A stretch of 64,000 nt of DNA from UMGS1519 sp050951005. Its GTDB lineage: Bacteria; Actinomycetota; Coriobacteriia; Coriobacteriales; Eggerthellaceae. The position numbers and the translations under genes were made by a program. The notes beneath the pieces are model-generated. The model ran no database searches and had not been told where the DNA came from. It saw nothing but the letters and a program-made list of their open reading frames with translations. Positions 24,577 to 34,159 of this stretch are shown here, in pieces (within the stretch, counting starts at the first letter, position 1; every line of letters begins with the position of its first letter). Where the stretch lies: NCBI GenBank assembly GCA_050951005.1, contig JBMNIP010000001.1:124001-188000 (forward strand), given 5' to 3'.

Positions 24577-26577
24577 TTACGAAACCTGCCGGTTCCAAAA
24601 ATCGATGGCGTCGTCTATCCAGCCTTCGGCAACGGTGCCGGTGCCCAGTCCGAAACCGTGGCTCAGCCCCTTGTATACGTGGAATTCAGCGGGGATGCCC
24701 TTTTCTTGCAAGCGGTTCAGCCGCCTGCGCATGCCACGCCAATCGGCGATGCCATCGCGGGTGCCCACGCAGGCATACGTCGGCGGCTCCTTGCCGGTGA
24801 CTTCGGAAAGCCCGGTGTATTGCGTCACGATGGCTCCGGGCTTCGGGCAGCGTACGCCGGTGAAGCGTCGCGTTCCGTAGGTGCCCACCCAGTCGGCCAT
24901 GCGCGCCCCGGCCGACCCGCCGCCGATCAGGTAGCCATCCATGTCCACGCCCAGCTCTTCTGCATGGTCGCGCACGTAGGCAATCGCGCGGGAAAGATCT
25001 TCGCAGGCCGTCTGCGCACCTGGCCGGTAGATTACCGCGAAGGCGTTATAGCCTTCCTGGGCCAATGTCAGCGCATGCGGGAAGCTGTCGTGCATGGCGC
25101 CCACGTAGGCGAAGCCGCCTCCTGCGCACCAGAACGCTGTGCGTGAGCCGTTGTTCCCTTGGAAGAAAAACAGCCCGGTGTCGGCCTTTTCAGGATCGTC
25201 GGCGACTTCGTCGTCGGTGTAGAACGGCAGGAATACCTGATTGCCCGCCTCTGCGCGATTGTGCAGGTAGTTGCAGATTCTCACGGTCATGTCGGCGTCT
25301 ATCTCGCTGTACCAGGCAAGGTCCAGCGTCCCCAACGTATCACCGTACATATAGCCCTCGTCTACCGGGAAGATCAGCCGTCCCCAGTCGCCGAATACCT
25401 CGTCGTTGCGCACGTCGTCGATGGCGGTATCGCGTGTGTAGGGACTGCTGGTGTCGATGTCGGCTGCCGCAGCTGTTGTCCCAGCAGCCGCTGCGGTTGC
25501 CGTGGCCTGTGCGTTTCCGCCGGTGAGCTTCCCATTCCAGAACAGGCGCATGCCGTTGTAGGTGTATTCGTTGGCGGCGTCGGCATCATGTTCGTAGCCT
25601 TCGTGCACGCGGAATGCCACGTTGCCATCCTCCAGGCTGTTGGCCTCATCGAACGTGCCGGTGGTGTCGGCGAGCATGTCTTGGATCTGGTCGCTGATGC
25701 CCGAATATGCGAAGTCGTCCGAGCCCGACATGGAGTAGATGAAGAAGTCGTTTGCGGTATGCCCCTGCTTGGATACCCAGCCGGCCAGCTCCGAAACGCT
25801 TGCACCCACCGCGCCGCTCATGGGCATGAACCAACGGAAGTAGTCCAAGCAATGCTGGAACGTACGCCAGGTGTTCACCGAGCCCATGGAAAAGCCCGCG
25901 AAGCCGCGATGGTCGCGGGATGCTGCAAACCCCTTGCGCGTGGGACGCTCGGCATAGGTGCGGTACTTCGATTCGGCGGCGGGCATCAGGTCGTTTACCA
26001 GTTCGCGATGGAAGTTCGCCGTCAGGCGCAGCGCCAGGCTGTAGTCGCCGCTGTCCTCTTCGCTTGTGTTGTTGTAGGTGGGCAGCACAATCAGCAACGG
26101 CGCAATCAGCCCATCCTGGATCGCATGGTCCACAATGTGCTTGAACGGCTGCTCGTTTCCCGGCGTTCCCATCAGCGTGGTCTCGTTGCTCCAGCCGCCG
26201 TGCGATAGGTACAGGATGTCGTAGCGCTGTTTTTCGGAATAGCCGTAGGGCACGTACACCCAGGCGGTCTTCTTCAGCGGGTGATTCTTCTTCCGATAGG
26301 AGAACGATTCGTAGGTGCGGTAATCCAAACGTTCCAACGTACCTGCCTGCTCGGCGGCTTGACGGTATCCCTGGGGCACCTGTTCCAGTTGATCGGGAAT
26401 CTGGCCCGCATCGTAGCCGGTGGCCCCTGCTTGTGCGGAAGAAGCGGTAAGAGAACCGCCGCTATCGCTGCCTGCCGAGGAGGTGCCCGTTGCACAGCCG
26501 CCGAGCCCCAGCCCGGCAAGGGCGGCTGTACCGACGATGCCAAGGAATGTTTTTCTGCTCATCGTCCGGTTTGCCAT
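24577..26577 (-). CDS. Two-domain esterase lipoprotein (CE1-like plus BD-FAE-like alpha/beta hydrolase)
   Basis: 666 residues. A lipobox (LGGC, Cys28) follows a SRKTF-type, twin-arginine-like start, so it should be a lipoprotein on the outer face of the membrane. Residues about 80-330 form a feruloyl-esterase (CE1) domain with the nucleophile motif GFSMG near 230. A linker rich in Ala/Thr leads to a second alpha/beta-hydrolase domain with GGGSAG near 555, GTRDG (Asp) near 605 and LSHGFG (His) near 640, a complete triad. Two esterases in one chain suggest action on a multiply acylated substrate such as plant-derived feruloyl or acetyl esters. The substrate is inference. Confidence 0.85.
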   Translation of the reverse strand: MANRTMSRKTFLGIVGTAALAGLGLGGCATGTSSAGSDSGGSLTASSAQAGATGYDAGQIPDQLEQVPQGYRQAAEQAGTLERLDYRTYESFSYRKKNHPLKKTAWVYVPYGYSEKQRYDILYLSHGGWSNETTLMGTPGNEQPFKHIVDHAIQDGLIAPLLIVLPTYNNTSEEDSGDYSLALRLTANFHRELVNDLMPAAESKYRTYAERPTRKGFAASRDHRGFAGFSMGSVNTWRTFQHCLDYFRWFMPMSGAVGASVSELAGWVSKQGHTANDFFIYSMSGSDDFAYSGISDQIQDMLADTTGTFDEANSLEDGNVAFRVHEGYEHDADAANEYTYNGMRLFWNGKLTGGNAQATATAAAAGTTAAAADIDTSSPYTRDTAIDDVRNDEVFGDWGRLIFPVDEGYMYGDTLGTLDLAWYSEIDADMTVRICNYLHNRAEAGNQVFLPFYTDDEVADDPEKADTGLFFFQGNNGSRTAFWCAGGGFAYVGAMHDSFPHALTLAQEGYNAFAVIYRPGAQTACEDLSRAIAYVRDHAEELGVDMDGYLIGGGSAGARMADWVGTYGTRRFTGVRCPKPGAIVTQYTGLSEVTGKEPPTYACVGTRDGIADWRGMRRRLNRLQEKGIPAEFHVYKGLSHGFGLGTGTVAEGWIDDAIDFWNRQVS

Positions 26578-26838
26578 GTGCGTTCGCTTTCATGCTGGGA
26601 AAAGCCATTTGTTCGATTCCCAGTATTTCAGCTGGTGGATCCTTTGCGCCCCAGCGTTTCGACAAGCCGGTATGCCTTGGGAGAATACTAGGAGTTGCAA
26701 GCAGCCGCCAGCGGGGTGCCGGCCGATGCTGTCTGCCGGCACCCCTTTGTATTACAGAATGGCCATTGTGTAAGGACGACGGAGCGTTATAGTTATGTTC
26801 GGAATACGAATTCTCGATTCTGTGCTGGGGAGGAATCG

Positions 26839-29800
26839 ATGATGACCGACATGGGGGCAAGCCATGCGCGTGGGGAGGCGCAGGCCATCCATCGCAAATG
26901 GCGATTCAAGAATCACGCACGGCGATTTTTCTTGTGCGTGCTGGCACTATCCCTGCTAACCATCTGTATCCCGGAGGGTTTGGTCGCCTCGTACGCGAAT
27001 GATGGCAATGGGACCTCCTCGAGTAGCAATCAGGTTTCACAGACCGACACAAGCCAGGATACCGGTTCGTCATCTTCGGTAACGGCGGCGGAAGGCTCGC
27101 TGGGCGCTTCGGACGGCAGCTCGTCTAGCTCCCAGAACTCCTCGGATTCTTCCGGTTCCGATTCTGCAGGCTCTTCTGGCTCTACCCAGTCGGGTGAGAC
27201 GAATATTGCCACGCACAAGCTGTCGTGGGTTGGCGGCTCCAACAGCTCAACCATCGATGGCGACAGTATCTCGCTTACACCCTACCGTCACCGTGGCTAC
27301 CAAGAGTTCGCTACGCTGCGCATCAGCTTCTCGCTCGGTGGCGAGCAGATTGCCAAAGCGGGGCAGATAAAGATCCGCATCCCTGCCCATATCTTCTATG
27401 ACTATCAGGGCAATCCCACGGGCACGGTGCAGTTCCCTATTCCGGAGGCGCCTGAAACCGGTGGCAACACGACATTCAACTACAGCTACGACTCGGCAAC
27501 GGATGAGTATGTGATCAGCAACTATGCCGAGGTTACCGGATCGTACAACCTGGACGTCGATGTGAAATACTCATACACATCGCCGCAGGTGCCGGACGGC
27601 TATACTAAAGATGATATCTGCGCGAGTTTTGTATTCGACCCTTCTGACGGCGCAGACGAATCCAAGAAGGCAACAGCGGTTTCCAACGACCTTTCCGTCA
27701 ACCTCGACACCGCTATCGGCACGGTCAATACCGACAAGGAATTCATCACCAAATTCGAGACCTGGCGCGATTCCTGGGGAGAAAAACCCGCTGATGCCGA
27801 TGACTATTTCTACGTTGTATGGAAAGTCAGCATGCACTACTCCGATTTGACCTCGCGTTTCAACTTGTATGGTACCGAGGAATTGGATAAGAGCGACGGA
27901 GAGTACGTGGGCTGCTACACGACAACCAGCGATCTCAGCCGAAGCTCTCTGGAGCGGTTGCACTTCGATGAAAGCGACCGCATGCAGCATGATGAGGTGA
28001 GCGTTAACAACTATCCCAACGATAGCAACAGTACGCAACGGACGGTGGGCTACATCTTGATGCGCTATCCCCGTTCGCTTATCACGCAGGACAATCCGAC
28101 TCCCACGGTAACAAACTACTTCACTTCCACGAAAGAGAGTATCTACAAGGATGCGGATGGCAAGCCGCTGGAAACGTATTCCAACACTGACAGCGCATCC
28201 TATTCCTACGTGCCTCCAGTAACGCAATATCCCGGTGACAAGTTTTCCATTAGCAAGTCCATTCCCAACTATTACTATGCATCGGGTGCCACCAGCTTGG
28301 CGCACGGGCATGATGTGCGTACGGGTTGCTGGTGGGTGAATATCACCGATCGCGGCTACGACGGAACCAAGGACGAGAATGGCACATACGGCAAGAACGA
28401 GTACTCGACGGTGCTGGTAGACGATACCTTCTTCTTGGAAGATGAGCGGTTGCAGCCAGGCGACTACTCGATTGATTCGGTCCATGTCGGTGTCACAGAA
28501 GTAGACATGGTGCAAACCGACGAAGGCATAACCGGCAAGGCTTCTGTCGACTACAGCAATTATCGACCTATCGACTTCTACATCAAAATAGGGAGCGGCG
28601 AGTATCAGAAATTCGGTACCGTCACATTCGACAAGGATGGCAACAAACGCACCTACAAGTTGACCAAGGCAGATGGGTCCATTGAAACCAACAATAGCGG
28701 ATTGTTCGATCTGCCAGATAATGTCACCGCCTACAAGCTGGTGCACACGGGTAAGAATTATGAGACCGACTTCAACTGCTACTCCATCGTCACTTTCCAT
28801 GGGTCCGACCACATGAAACAGATTCTGGGCGAGAACCCAACGGCTATTTATCCGCGCAATGTGGCAAGCGGTTATCAGCAGAACTCCGATGGGAGCATCG
28901 TCACGGGGGCCGATTGCGACAATGGCAGCTATAACTATCTATCTTCCAAGGCGAAGCAGCAGGTAGAAGAGCAAGATCAAGCACTTTACGGACAACGGGT
29001 GCCCAAGGCGACGGACGCTGCAACGCTTACCGGCGATAAAGGATATTCCGATTCGAGAAAAGATGATATCTCGGTGGCAACCGATGTGGACAACAGCTGC
29101 GTGCGAATACATTATCGGCTGAAGGAAGCGGATTCGTTCAGCTTCGGAGGCGCGCCCTTCACGCGCAAGGAGGTGCTGGAAAGTGGCATTATCAACAACT
29201 ACCGTAACGGCATCTTCTATGATTTGCTGCCCAAGGGCACGACGATAGATGCTAGTACCATCAAGGTCACCGACGCTCGCTCGAGCCAGGATTCCTCAAA
29301 GAACGCGGTTTGCGACTTCACCGTTGAACAGCAGGAAAATTGGCGTGGTTCTGGCCGTACTATGGTGATGATTCATGTTACCAACAACAACCCGTGGACC
29401 GATGAGGACGAGACTGTGCTCCAGTCGGGCATCGGCTCGTCTGCCAGGGTTGAGTCGGGCTTCTTCGTGGAGTTCGACCTCATCGATACCTGGGAGAACA
29501 TCGCGGACAACGGTTCGAAGGTGGTAAACGGATTCGCATATCGTTCACTCGATGATGGCGATCTGGCATCGGGCCGCTCCGACAACGGCGGATACATCGA
29601 TGACAGGGAATGGTACACCGATCTGGATGGGAACGGACTTGATCCCAGCGTGAAGAAGTTCGGGTATGCGCAGGTGTCCACTTCGCTTTCCGAACCGGAG
29701 GCTTCAGAGGCGAAAGTGACGAAAACCGTGAAAGCTCCCGATGAGGCGCTCTACACATCGTCTTCGCAGGTGCCGGCTGCCGGCTCATACCGCTATCGTC

Positions 29801-30420
29801 TGCATTTTTCGAACGACCATGACTACCTTTCCAAGGACGCCGTATTCTACGACGTGCTGGAAACGGCGAATCCGGAAAACTTCAGCGGAAAACGCTGGCA
29901 GGGGACATTCGAAGGAATCGACGTGTCCGATCTGGTGAGCCGTGGTATTGCTCCGGTGGTGTACTACTCCACATCAACCGACTGGGGCAATCTGTCGATG
30001 GAAAATGAGTACGGCGATCTAACCGATACGACGCGCTGGTCCACCACGCCGCCGGATGATCTTTCCAAGGTGACTGCCGTCGCAATCGATGCGAGCAAGA
30101 ACACGGATGGATCCGACCATATCTTCGAAGGTCCCGCCTCCGCTACGGTATACATTGATATGCGTGCGCCCGGCAAGGTCAGCCAGTATCTGGACGATCC
30201 GGAAACCGATGCCGACGAAACCGTGTATGCCTACAACAGCATCTATACCAATCTGAACCGTCAGCCCAAGAGCGGTGGAACCTGGGCGGAATCCATCGAT
30301 GAGTGCCAGTCAGTGCGCGTTTCCTTGCGCGAGCCCGATGTCACTGAGGAAAAACCTCGGAGATCACGGAAGGGGCGGTTGGTGATTCTGCCTCCCAAGT
30401 GCGTCCCGGCGGCAAGCTGA
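26839..30420 (+). CDS. Large adhesin, N-terminal part (frame broken at 30350-30354)
   Basis: From the ATG at 26839 (GGGGAGG five to six bases before; ATG 26842 also possible) to the stop there are 1,193 residues, the last about 23 being out of the true frame. A signal-anchor (FFLCVLALSLLTICIPEGLVASYA) is followed by a Ser-rich stalk (about 60-120) and a long adhesive region that begins with LSWVGGSN...IKIRIPAHIF. That block is clearly related to the N-terminal region of the giant protein at 44020. Two later blocks with YYDLLPKGTTID-like and DVLETANPENF-like sequence repeat the adhesive fold. The chain then passes into a shifted frame at an A5 run. The remaining modules and the anchor are encoded at 30355-31634. 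Confidence 0.85.
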   Translation: MMTDMGASHARGEAQAIHRKWRFKNHARRFFLCVLALSLLTICIPEGLVASYANDGNGTSSSSNQVSQTDTSQDTGSSSSVTAAEGSLGASDGSSSSSQNSSDSSGSDSAGSSGSTQSGETNIATHKLSWVGGSNSSTIDGDSISLTPYRHRGYQEFATLRISFSLGGEQIAKAGQIKIRIPAHIFYDYQGNPTGTVQFPIPEAPETGGNTTFNYSYDSATDEYVISNYAEVTGSYNLDVDVKYSYTSPQVPDGYTKDDICASFVFDPSDGADESKKATAVSNDLSVNLDTAIGTVNTDKEFITKFETWRDSWGEKPADADDYFYVVWKVSMHYSDLTSRFNLYGTEELDKSDGEYVGCYTTTSDLSRSSLERLHFDESDRMQHDEVSVNNYPNDSNSTQRTVGYILMRYPRSLITQDNPTPTVTNYFTSTKESIYKDADGKPLETYSNTDSASYSYVPPVTQYPGDKFSISKSIPNYYYASGATSLAHGHDVRTGCWWVNITDRGYDGTKDENGTYGKNEYSTVLVDDTFFLEDERLQPGDYSIDSVHVGVTEVDMVQTDEGITGKASVDYSNYRPIDFYIKIGSGEYQKFGTVTFDKDGNKRTYKLTKADGSIETNNSGLFDLPDNVTAYKLVHTGKNYETDFNCYSIVTFHGSDHMKQILGENPTAIYPRNVASGYQQNSDGSIVTGADCDNGSYNYLSSKAKQQVEEQDQALYGQRVPKATDAATLTGDKGYSDSRKDDISVATDVDNSCVRIHYRLKEADSFSFGGAPFTRKEVLESGIINNYRNGIFYDLLPKGTTIDASTIKVTDARSSQDSSKNAVCDFTVEQQENWRGSGRTMVMIHVTNNNPWTDEDETVLQSGIGSSARVESGFFVEFDLIDTWENIADNGSKVVNGFAYRSLDDGDLASGRSDNGGYIDDREWYTDLDGNGLDPSVKKFGYAQVSTSLSEPEASEAKVTKTVKAPDEALYTSSSQVPAAGSYRYRLHFSNDHDYLSKDAVFYDVLETANPENFSGKRWQGTFEGIDVSDLVSRGIAPVVYYSTSTDWGNLSMENEYGDLTDTTRWSTTPPDDLSKVTAVAIDASKNTDGSDHIFEGPASATVYIDMRAPGKVSQYLDDPETDADETVYAYNSIYTNLNRQPKSGGTWAESIDECQSVRVSLREPDVTEEKPRRSRKGRLVILPPKCVPAAS

Positions 30421-31634
30421 CCTATAAGCTGACGACCAAGAACGTAAACACGGCCGATGCCATGACCGGAGTGAAGGTGGAGGATACGCTTCCGTCAGAA
30501 GTGACGGTCGATAAAGAGAACATCAAGGTATGGTTCGGAAGCGATGCCTCGCAAGCGGTAAGCATCGCCGACTCTTCGCGCGTAACCCTGACCCAAGACG
30601 GTCAGAAACTTACCTTCGTGGTAGATAAGCTGGCGGCACAGGAGGTGGTCCATTTCGATGTACCGGTGACGGTCAATGCTACGAACAAGGACAGTGATTT
30701 TGAGAACACCTCTACAGTGACCGAGATCAACGGGCAGGATATCGAGGTGTCAAGCCCGCCGGTTCCCAATGAAGTGGTCCCGGAGAAGGTCGCTGCAAAA
30801 GTGGTCAAGAACTGGAATGCCGGTAACGAGGAATTGCCGGATAGCGTGAAAGTGCAGCTGTACCGCAGCGCCGCCGATGCCCAGAAGGAGAAAGTGGGGG
30901 ATCCGGTGACCCTGACTGCTGCCGAGGGCTGGACGTATACCTGGGAGAACCTGCCGAAATTCCTTCCCGACAACCAATCGCCCTACACGTACAGCGTGGA
31001 GGAAGCGGAATCCGGTGACTATCTGGTGAAAGCCGACGCGTCCCATAGCGGCGATACATTTACCACAACACTTACAAATACCAAGAGCACGGATATCCCG
31101 GTTGTAAAGAAATGGGTTGGCGAAAAGGGATCGTCTGTGACGGTGCACTTGATGCGGCAGGTAAAGGGCGAAGACGGTGATTGGACCGAGGTGGCATCTG
31201 CCACGTTGGATGGAGAAAAGGACGACGTGGAAGTCGGATCTTGGAAGGCGGTATTCTCCGATGAGCCGTTGTACAGCGAAGCGGGCGCAGCGTATGACTA
31301 CGAGATAATCGAGGACCGCATATCTGGATATACCTCCAACGTAACGGGAAACGCCGATCAGGGTTTCACCGTCACGAATACGAAGCAGGACGAATCGAAT
31401 CCCGCTCCCGATCAGGAAACCTCCGATAACGCCAATGACGACGCCAACCAGAACGGGCATTCTGACGCGTCCGGCCATTCCGGCCAGCCGAATCAGATTT
31501 GGCTGATACCCCAGATGGGCGATAGCACTTTCTGGCTGTTGATCCTGTTGATAGCGATTGCGGCCGGTGCCGCATTGGTCATTGCCTGGCATCACAAGAA
31601 GAACTCGGACGGCGGTGACGGGAAGGCCGAGTAG
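30355..31634 (+). CDS. Large adhesin, C-terminal part with membrane anchor (same gene after a frameshift)
   Basis: The frame continuing from 30355 reads TSEITEGAVGDSASQVRPGGKLTYKLTTKN, exactly where the upstream protein should continue, so this is not a separate gene. The nominal start at 30399 (GTG) has no ribosome site. It contains a DUF11-like isopeptide module, two Cna-B-like modules (VVKNWNAGNEELPDSVKVQLYR and VVKKWVGEKGSSVTVHLMR), an Asp/Asn-rich stalk and the end LIPQMGDSTFW, a hydrophobic stretch and HHKKNSDGG. IPQMG is an atypical sortase motif. With one extra A in the 30350-30354 run the whole gene would encode about 1,598 residues. Confidence 0.8.
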
Positions 31635-31947
31635 GCTCGATGTTGCGCCGACATATCGCCGGGATAGGAATGCGATAGACCTACAGTAAGATTTCATGAG
31701 GTTCACGAGAGTCTCGCGTGAACCTCATGCTGGAACTACGATAGAGTGACGATGCCACCATATACTGGCGTTAGAGCCACAATAGTTCGACAATGGCTCC
31801 GCAGGGATCGCCTGAGCGAAACGGTCCACGATAGACCTACGATAGAATCGCGTTTGGCGAAAAATAGAGCCGCGTGACTTGTTAGCTATCCATAAGGCCG
31901 GCATGCTTGCCATGCTATTCCCACGTAAGGGGCAAAGGAGGATGCCG
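31635..31947. other. Intergenic region with repeats after the adhesin
   Basis: No gene. It contains a 13-bp-arm inverted repeat at 31695-31729 and two copies of CGATAGACCTAC (31673-31684 and 31829-31840) among other GATAG-containing fragments. Confidence 0.5.
31695..31729. repeat. Inverted repeat with 13-bp perfect arms
   Basis: CATGAGGTTCACG and CGTGAACCTCATG are separated by 9 bases, 61 bases after the adhesin stop. It could act as a terminator but lacks a T-run. Confidence 0.65.
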
Positions 31948-32391
31948 ATGCTCTATACGCCCATGACCAAGAAGGCGCTGCGTCTGTGCTTCCAGGTGCA
32001 TAAAGACCAGGTGGACAAATCAGGGATGCCCTATGTGTTCCACCCCTTCCACGTGGCAGAGCAGATGGCTACCGAAGAGGAAATCTGCGTGGCGCTGCTG
32101 CACGATGTCATGGAGGATGGCGCGATTACCGCCGACGACTTGGCTCGAGCGGGTATGAGCGCGCCGGTTATCCAGGCGCTGGAGCTGTTAACGCGCAAGC
32201 CGGGCATGCCGTATCTGGACTATGTGCGCAATCTTGCCGGCAATCCGCTGGCGCGTGCCGTGAAGGTTGCCGACCTTCATCACAATGCGGATCTTTCGCG
32301 GCTTGATGCCGTCACGCCTGCCGATCGCGCACGGGCGCAAAAGTACGCTCAAGCCCTTGAGATTCTTCAGGCGGCGCAGGCCGCGGAATAG
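31948..32391 (+). CDS. Stand-alone HD-domain phosphohydrolase (SpoT/Mesh1-like)
   Basis: 147 residues resembling the hydrolase domain of RelA/SpoT: CFQVHKDQVDKSGMPYVFHPFHVAEQM, the HD pair in ALLHDVMEDG, and VKVADLHHNADLSRL with the downstream Asp. Synthetase domains are absent. It may hydrolyse (p)ppGpp or another nucleotide. AGGAGG six bases before ATG 31948 fixes the start; upstream in-frame ATGs lack a site. Confidence 0.85.
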   Translation: MLYTPMTKKALRLCFQVHKDQVDKSGMPYVFHPFHVAEQMATEEEICVALLHDVMEDGAITADDLARAGMSAPVIQALELLTRKPGMPYLDYVRNLAGNPLARAVKVADLHHNADLSRLDAVTPADRARAQKYAQALEILQAAQAAE

Positions 32392-32394
32392 CCC

Positions 32395-32425
32395 GCGTCC
32401 ACCATGTTCCGGCGTTGGTGGACGC
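32395..32425. terminator. Hairpin between convergent HD and DUF3006 genes
   Basis: A perfect 10-bp stem GCGTCCACCA / TGGTGGACGC with an 11-base loop, beginning four bases after the HD stop and 19 bases from the convergent stop. The tail is only moderately T-rich. Confidence 0.6.
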
Positions 32426-32443
32426 CTATCCCTGCTTGTTTTC

Positions 32444-32659
32444 TCAGTCCCTGAACAGCTTTTTCATCAGGTCGGCATTTGTTTGCAGACGATCCTGCTG
32501 AGCCTGAGGGTCCAAGCGCCAATTGCCGGGATTGCCCGCCAGAACGCTGCCTTGGCGGGTGCCCTGCGGCAGTTGGGCCAGGGGTACGTCTTCGAAACGG
32601 GTTCCGTCGATTTCCAATACGGCGATGTCGCCTTCGATTCTGTCTACGATTGCCTGCAT
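32444..32659 (-). CDS. DUF3006 small protein
   Basis: 71 residues starting MQAIVDRIEGDIAVLEIDG, the DUF3006 beta-barrel-like signature. Proteins of this family often sit next to secreted ComEC-like metallo-beta-lactamase hydrolases, as here, where the start lies two bases after the stop of the neighbouring gene. The role is unknown. Confidence 0.85.
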   Translation of the reverse strand: MQAIVDRIEGDIAVLEIDGTRFEDVPLAQLPQGTRQGSVLAGNPGNWRLDPQAQQDRLQTNADLMKKLFRD

Positions 32660-32660
32660 G

Positions 32661-33899
32661 CTAGCCTCCGCATACTGCGCAGGCTGTATATCCCTGCGCT
32701 TTCGCCTCTGCCTTGCTCATCTTGATAATATTCTTGCTGCGCGATAGGGTCCGGCATCCTGCTTTATGGTACTTTTCGCCGGTGGGTGTTACATACACGG
32801 TATCCTTGCCGCCCCCGCCGTTGGACGTCTTCTTGTGGGACGCATTCGATTTCTTCTCGCTGGAGCCGCTGTCGAGGTTTTTCGACCCGGCGCCTGCTGT
32901 TTGGCTGGCAGCAACGACCTTGCCCTTGTGCTGCGTTTTCACGTGGATGGTGTTGCCGTTGCTCGTTACCGTCACCGTGCCCTGCGCGCCGGTGCCGTAA
33001 ACCTTGGCGCCGGCACTGCGGAGCGCATTGAGTACCACCTGGGTCGGATGGCCGTAGGAATTATCCAGCCCGTAGGAAAGGACGGCAACGGAAGGTGAAA
33101 GCTCTGACGCCAGGAAATGGTCGGTTCCCGAGGCCGAACCGTGGTGCGATACTTTGAGCACGTCCACGTGACCGCAGTTCGCTTCTTCCTGCGCTTCGAC
33201 TGGTGCATCCCCGGTGAACAGGAATTTCTTCGACTCGAATGTTACCAGCACGATTGCCGAATAGTCGTTCGTATCCGAATAGGATGCGCCCTTGGGCGGC
33301 CAAAGCAGCTTGATGGAATAGCTCTTGCCGGTTGCGATGGTCTTGCCCGAAACGGCGGTATGGATGCTGAGGCCTGCCGCATCGACTGCCTCAAGGAAGT
33401 TCGTGAATGTCTGCGTGGAACTGTTTGCGGCGGGCGCCCAAACGGATTCCACCTTGTGGTTAGCTATGATGTCGGCCAGCCCGCCGATATGGTCGGAATC
33501 GGGATGCGTGGCCACCAGCCAGTTGATGGTGCCGCGATGGTCGTCAGCCAGCTGGCTGTCCATTGCGTACTGGCCGTCGGCCGCGGTGTCGATAACGAGC
33601 GTCTTGCCGTCGGGGAATTCGACGATGGTGCCATCGCCCTGTCCGACATCCACGAAGCGCACGGTCAGGGTGCCGGATGATTTCTTCTTCGCGGAGACCT
33701 GCTTGGCTTTGGAGGATTTCGCGCTGTTCTTCGCGGAAGCCGATACTTTGCCCTGTGCGTTGTCGCTTGCCTGCGTCTGTTCCTGCGTTGTCGAGCTGTC
33801 TTGCGATGCATCTTGGCTGCCGCCGCCCGAACAGGACGATGCCGCTATGCAGATGACGATAAAGATGATGAAGGCCCATAAGCAGCCATGCTTTTTCAC
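32661..33899 (-). CDS. ComEC/Rec2-like MBL-fold hydrolase, lipoprotein, with Ada-like zinc tail
   Basis: 412 residues from a GTG with AAGGGG before it (an upstream in-frame start at 33971 is less likely). FIIFIVICIAASSC is a lipoprotein signal with a Cys lipobox. After a Ser/Lys linker the MBL core shows VDVGQGDGTIVEFP, the metal motif THPDSDHIGG and KVSHHGS. The C-terminus (YVTPTGEKYHKAGCRTL...YTACAVCGG) is the short Ada-type zinc-binding motif seen in many secreted ComEC-like nucleases. It is probably an extracellular phosphodiesterase or nuclease on the cell surface. It is followed by DUF3006 in the same operon. Confidence 0.9.
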   Translation of the reverse strand: MKKHGCLWAFIIFIVICIAASSCSGGGSQDASQDSSTTQEQTQASDNAQGKVSASAKNSAKSSKAKQVSAKKKSSGTLTVRFVDVGQGDGTIVEFPDGKTLVIDTAADGQYAMDSQLADDHRGTINWLVATHPDSDHIGGLADIIANHKVESVWAPAANSSTQTFTNFLEAVDAAGLSIHTAVSGKTIATGKSYSIKLLWPPKGASYSDTNDYSAIVLVTFESKKFLFTGDAPVEAQEEANCGHVDVLKVSHHGSASGTDHFLASELSPSVAVLSYGLDNSYGHPTQVVLNALRSAGAKVYGTGAQGTVTVTSNGNTIHVKTQHKGKVVAASQTAGAGSKNLDSGSSEKKSNASHKKTSNGGGGKDTVYVTPTGEKYHKAGCRTLSRSKNIIKMSKAEAKAQGYTACAVCGG

Positions 33900-34159
33900 A
33901 GTATCCCCTTGTCCCCAATCTCTATATGCAATTCGTATGCCGGCAATAATCCTAGCACCACTGAGCCCCAACGCCGCTCTATTGCGCAGTCAACGCGGCG
34001 CCGCTTCGGGGGTATCATGCCCCTATCGCGTTCCTATCGTGAGCCTCTCGTTTGCCTATCGCATCCCTGTTCGCCTGTAACATTTTCGTTAAATGCAGAG
34101 AGCGTCATAACGTCCTGCTTATGGTAATAGGAATCAACTACTCGCTTGTAAGGATGCAT

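Noticed and set aside
30399..31634. C-terminal adhesin frame considered as a separate gene starting at GTG 30399
   Set aside because: There is no ribosome site, and the frame continues the upstream protein exactly from the A-run at 30350-30354.
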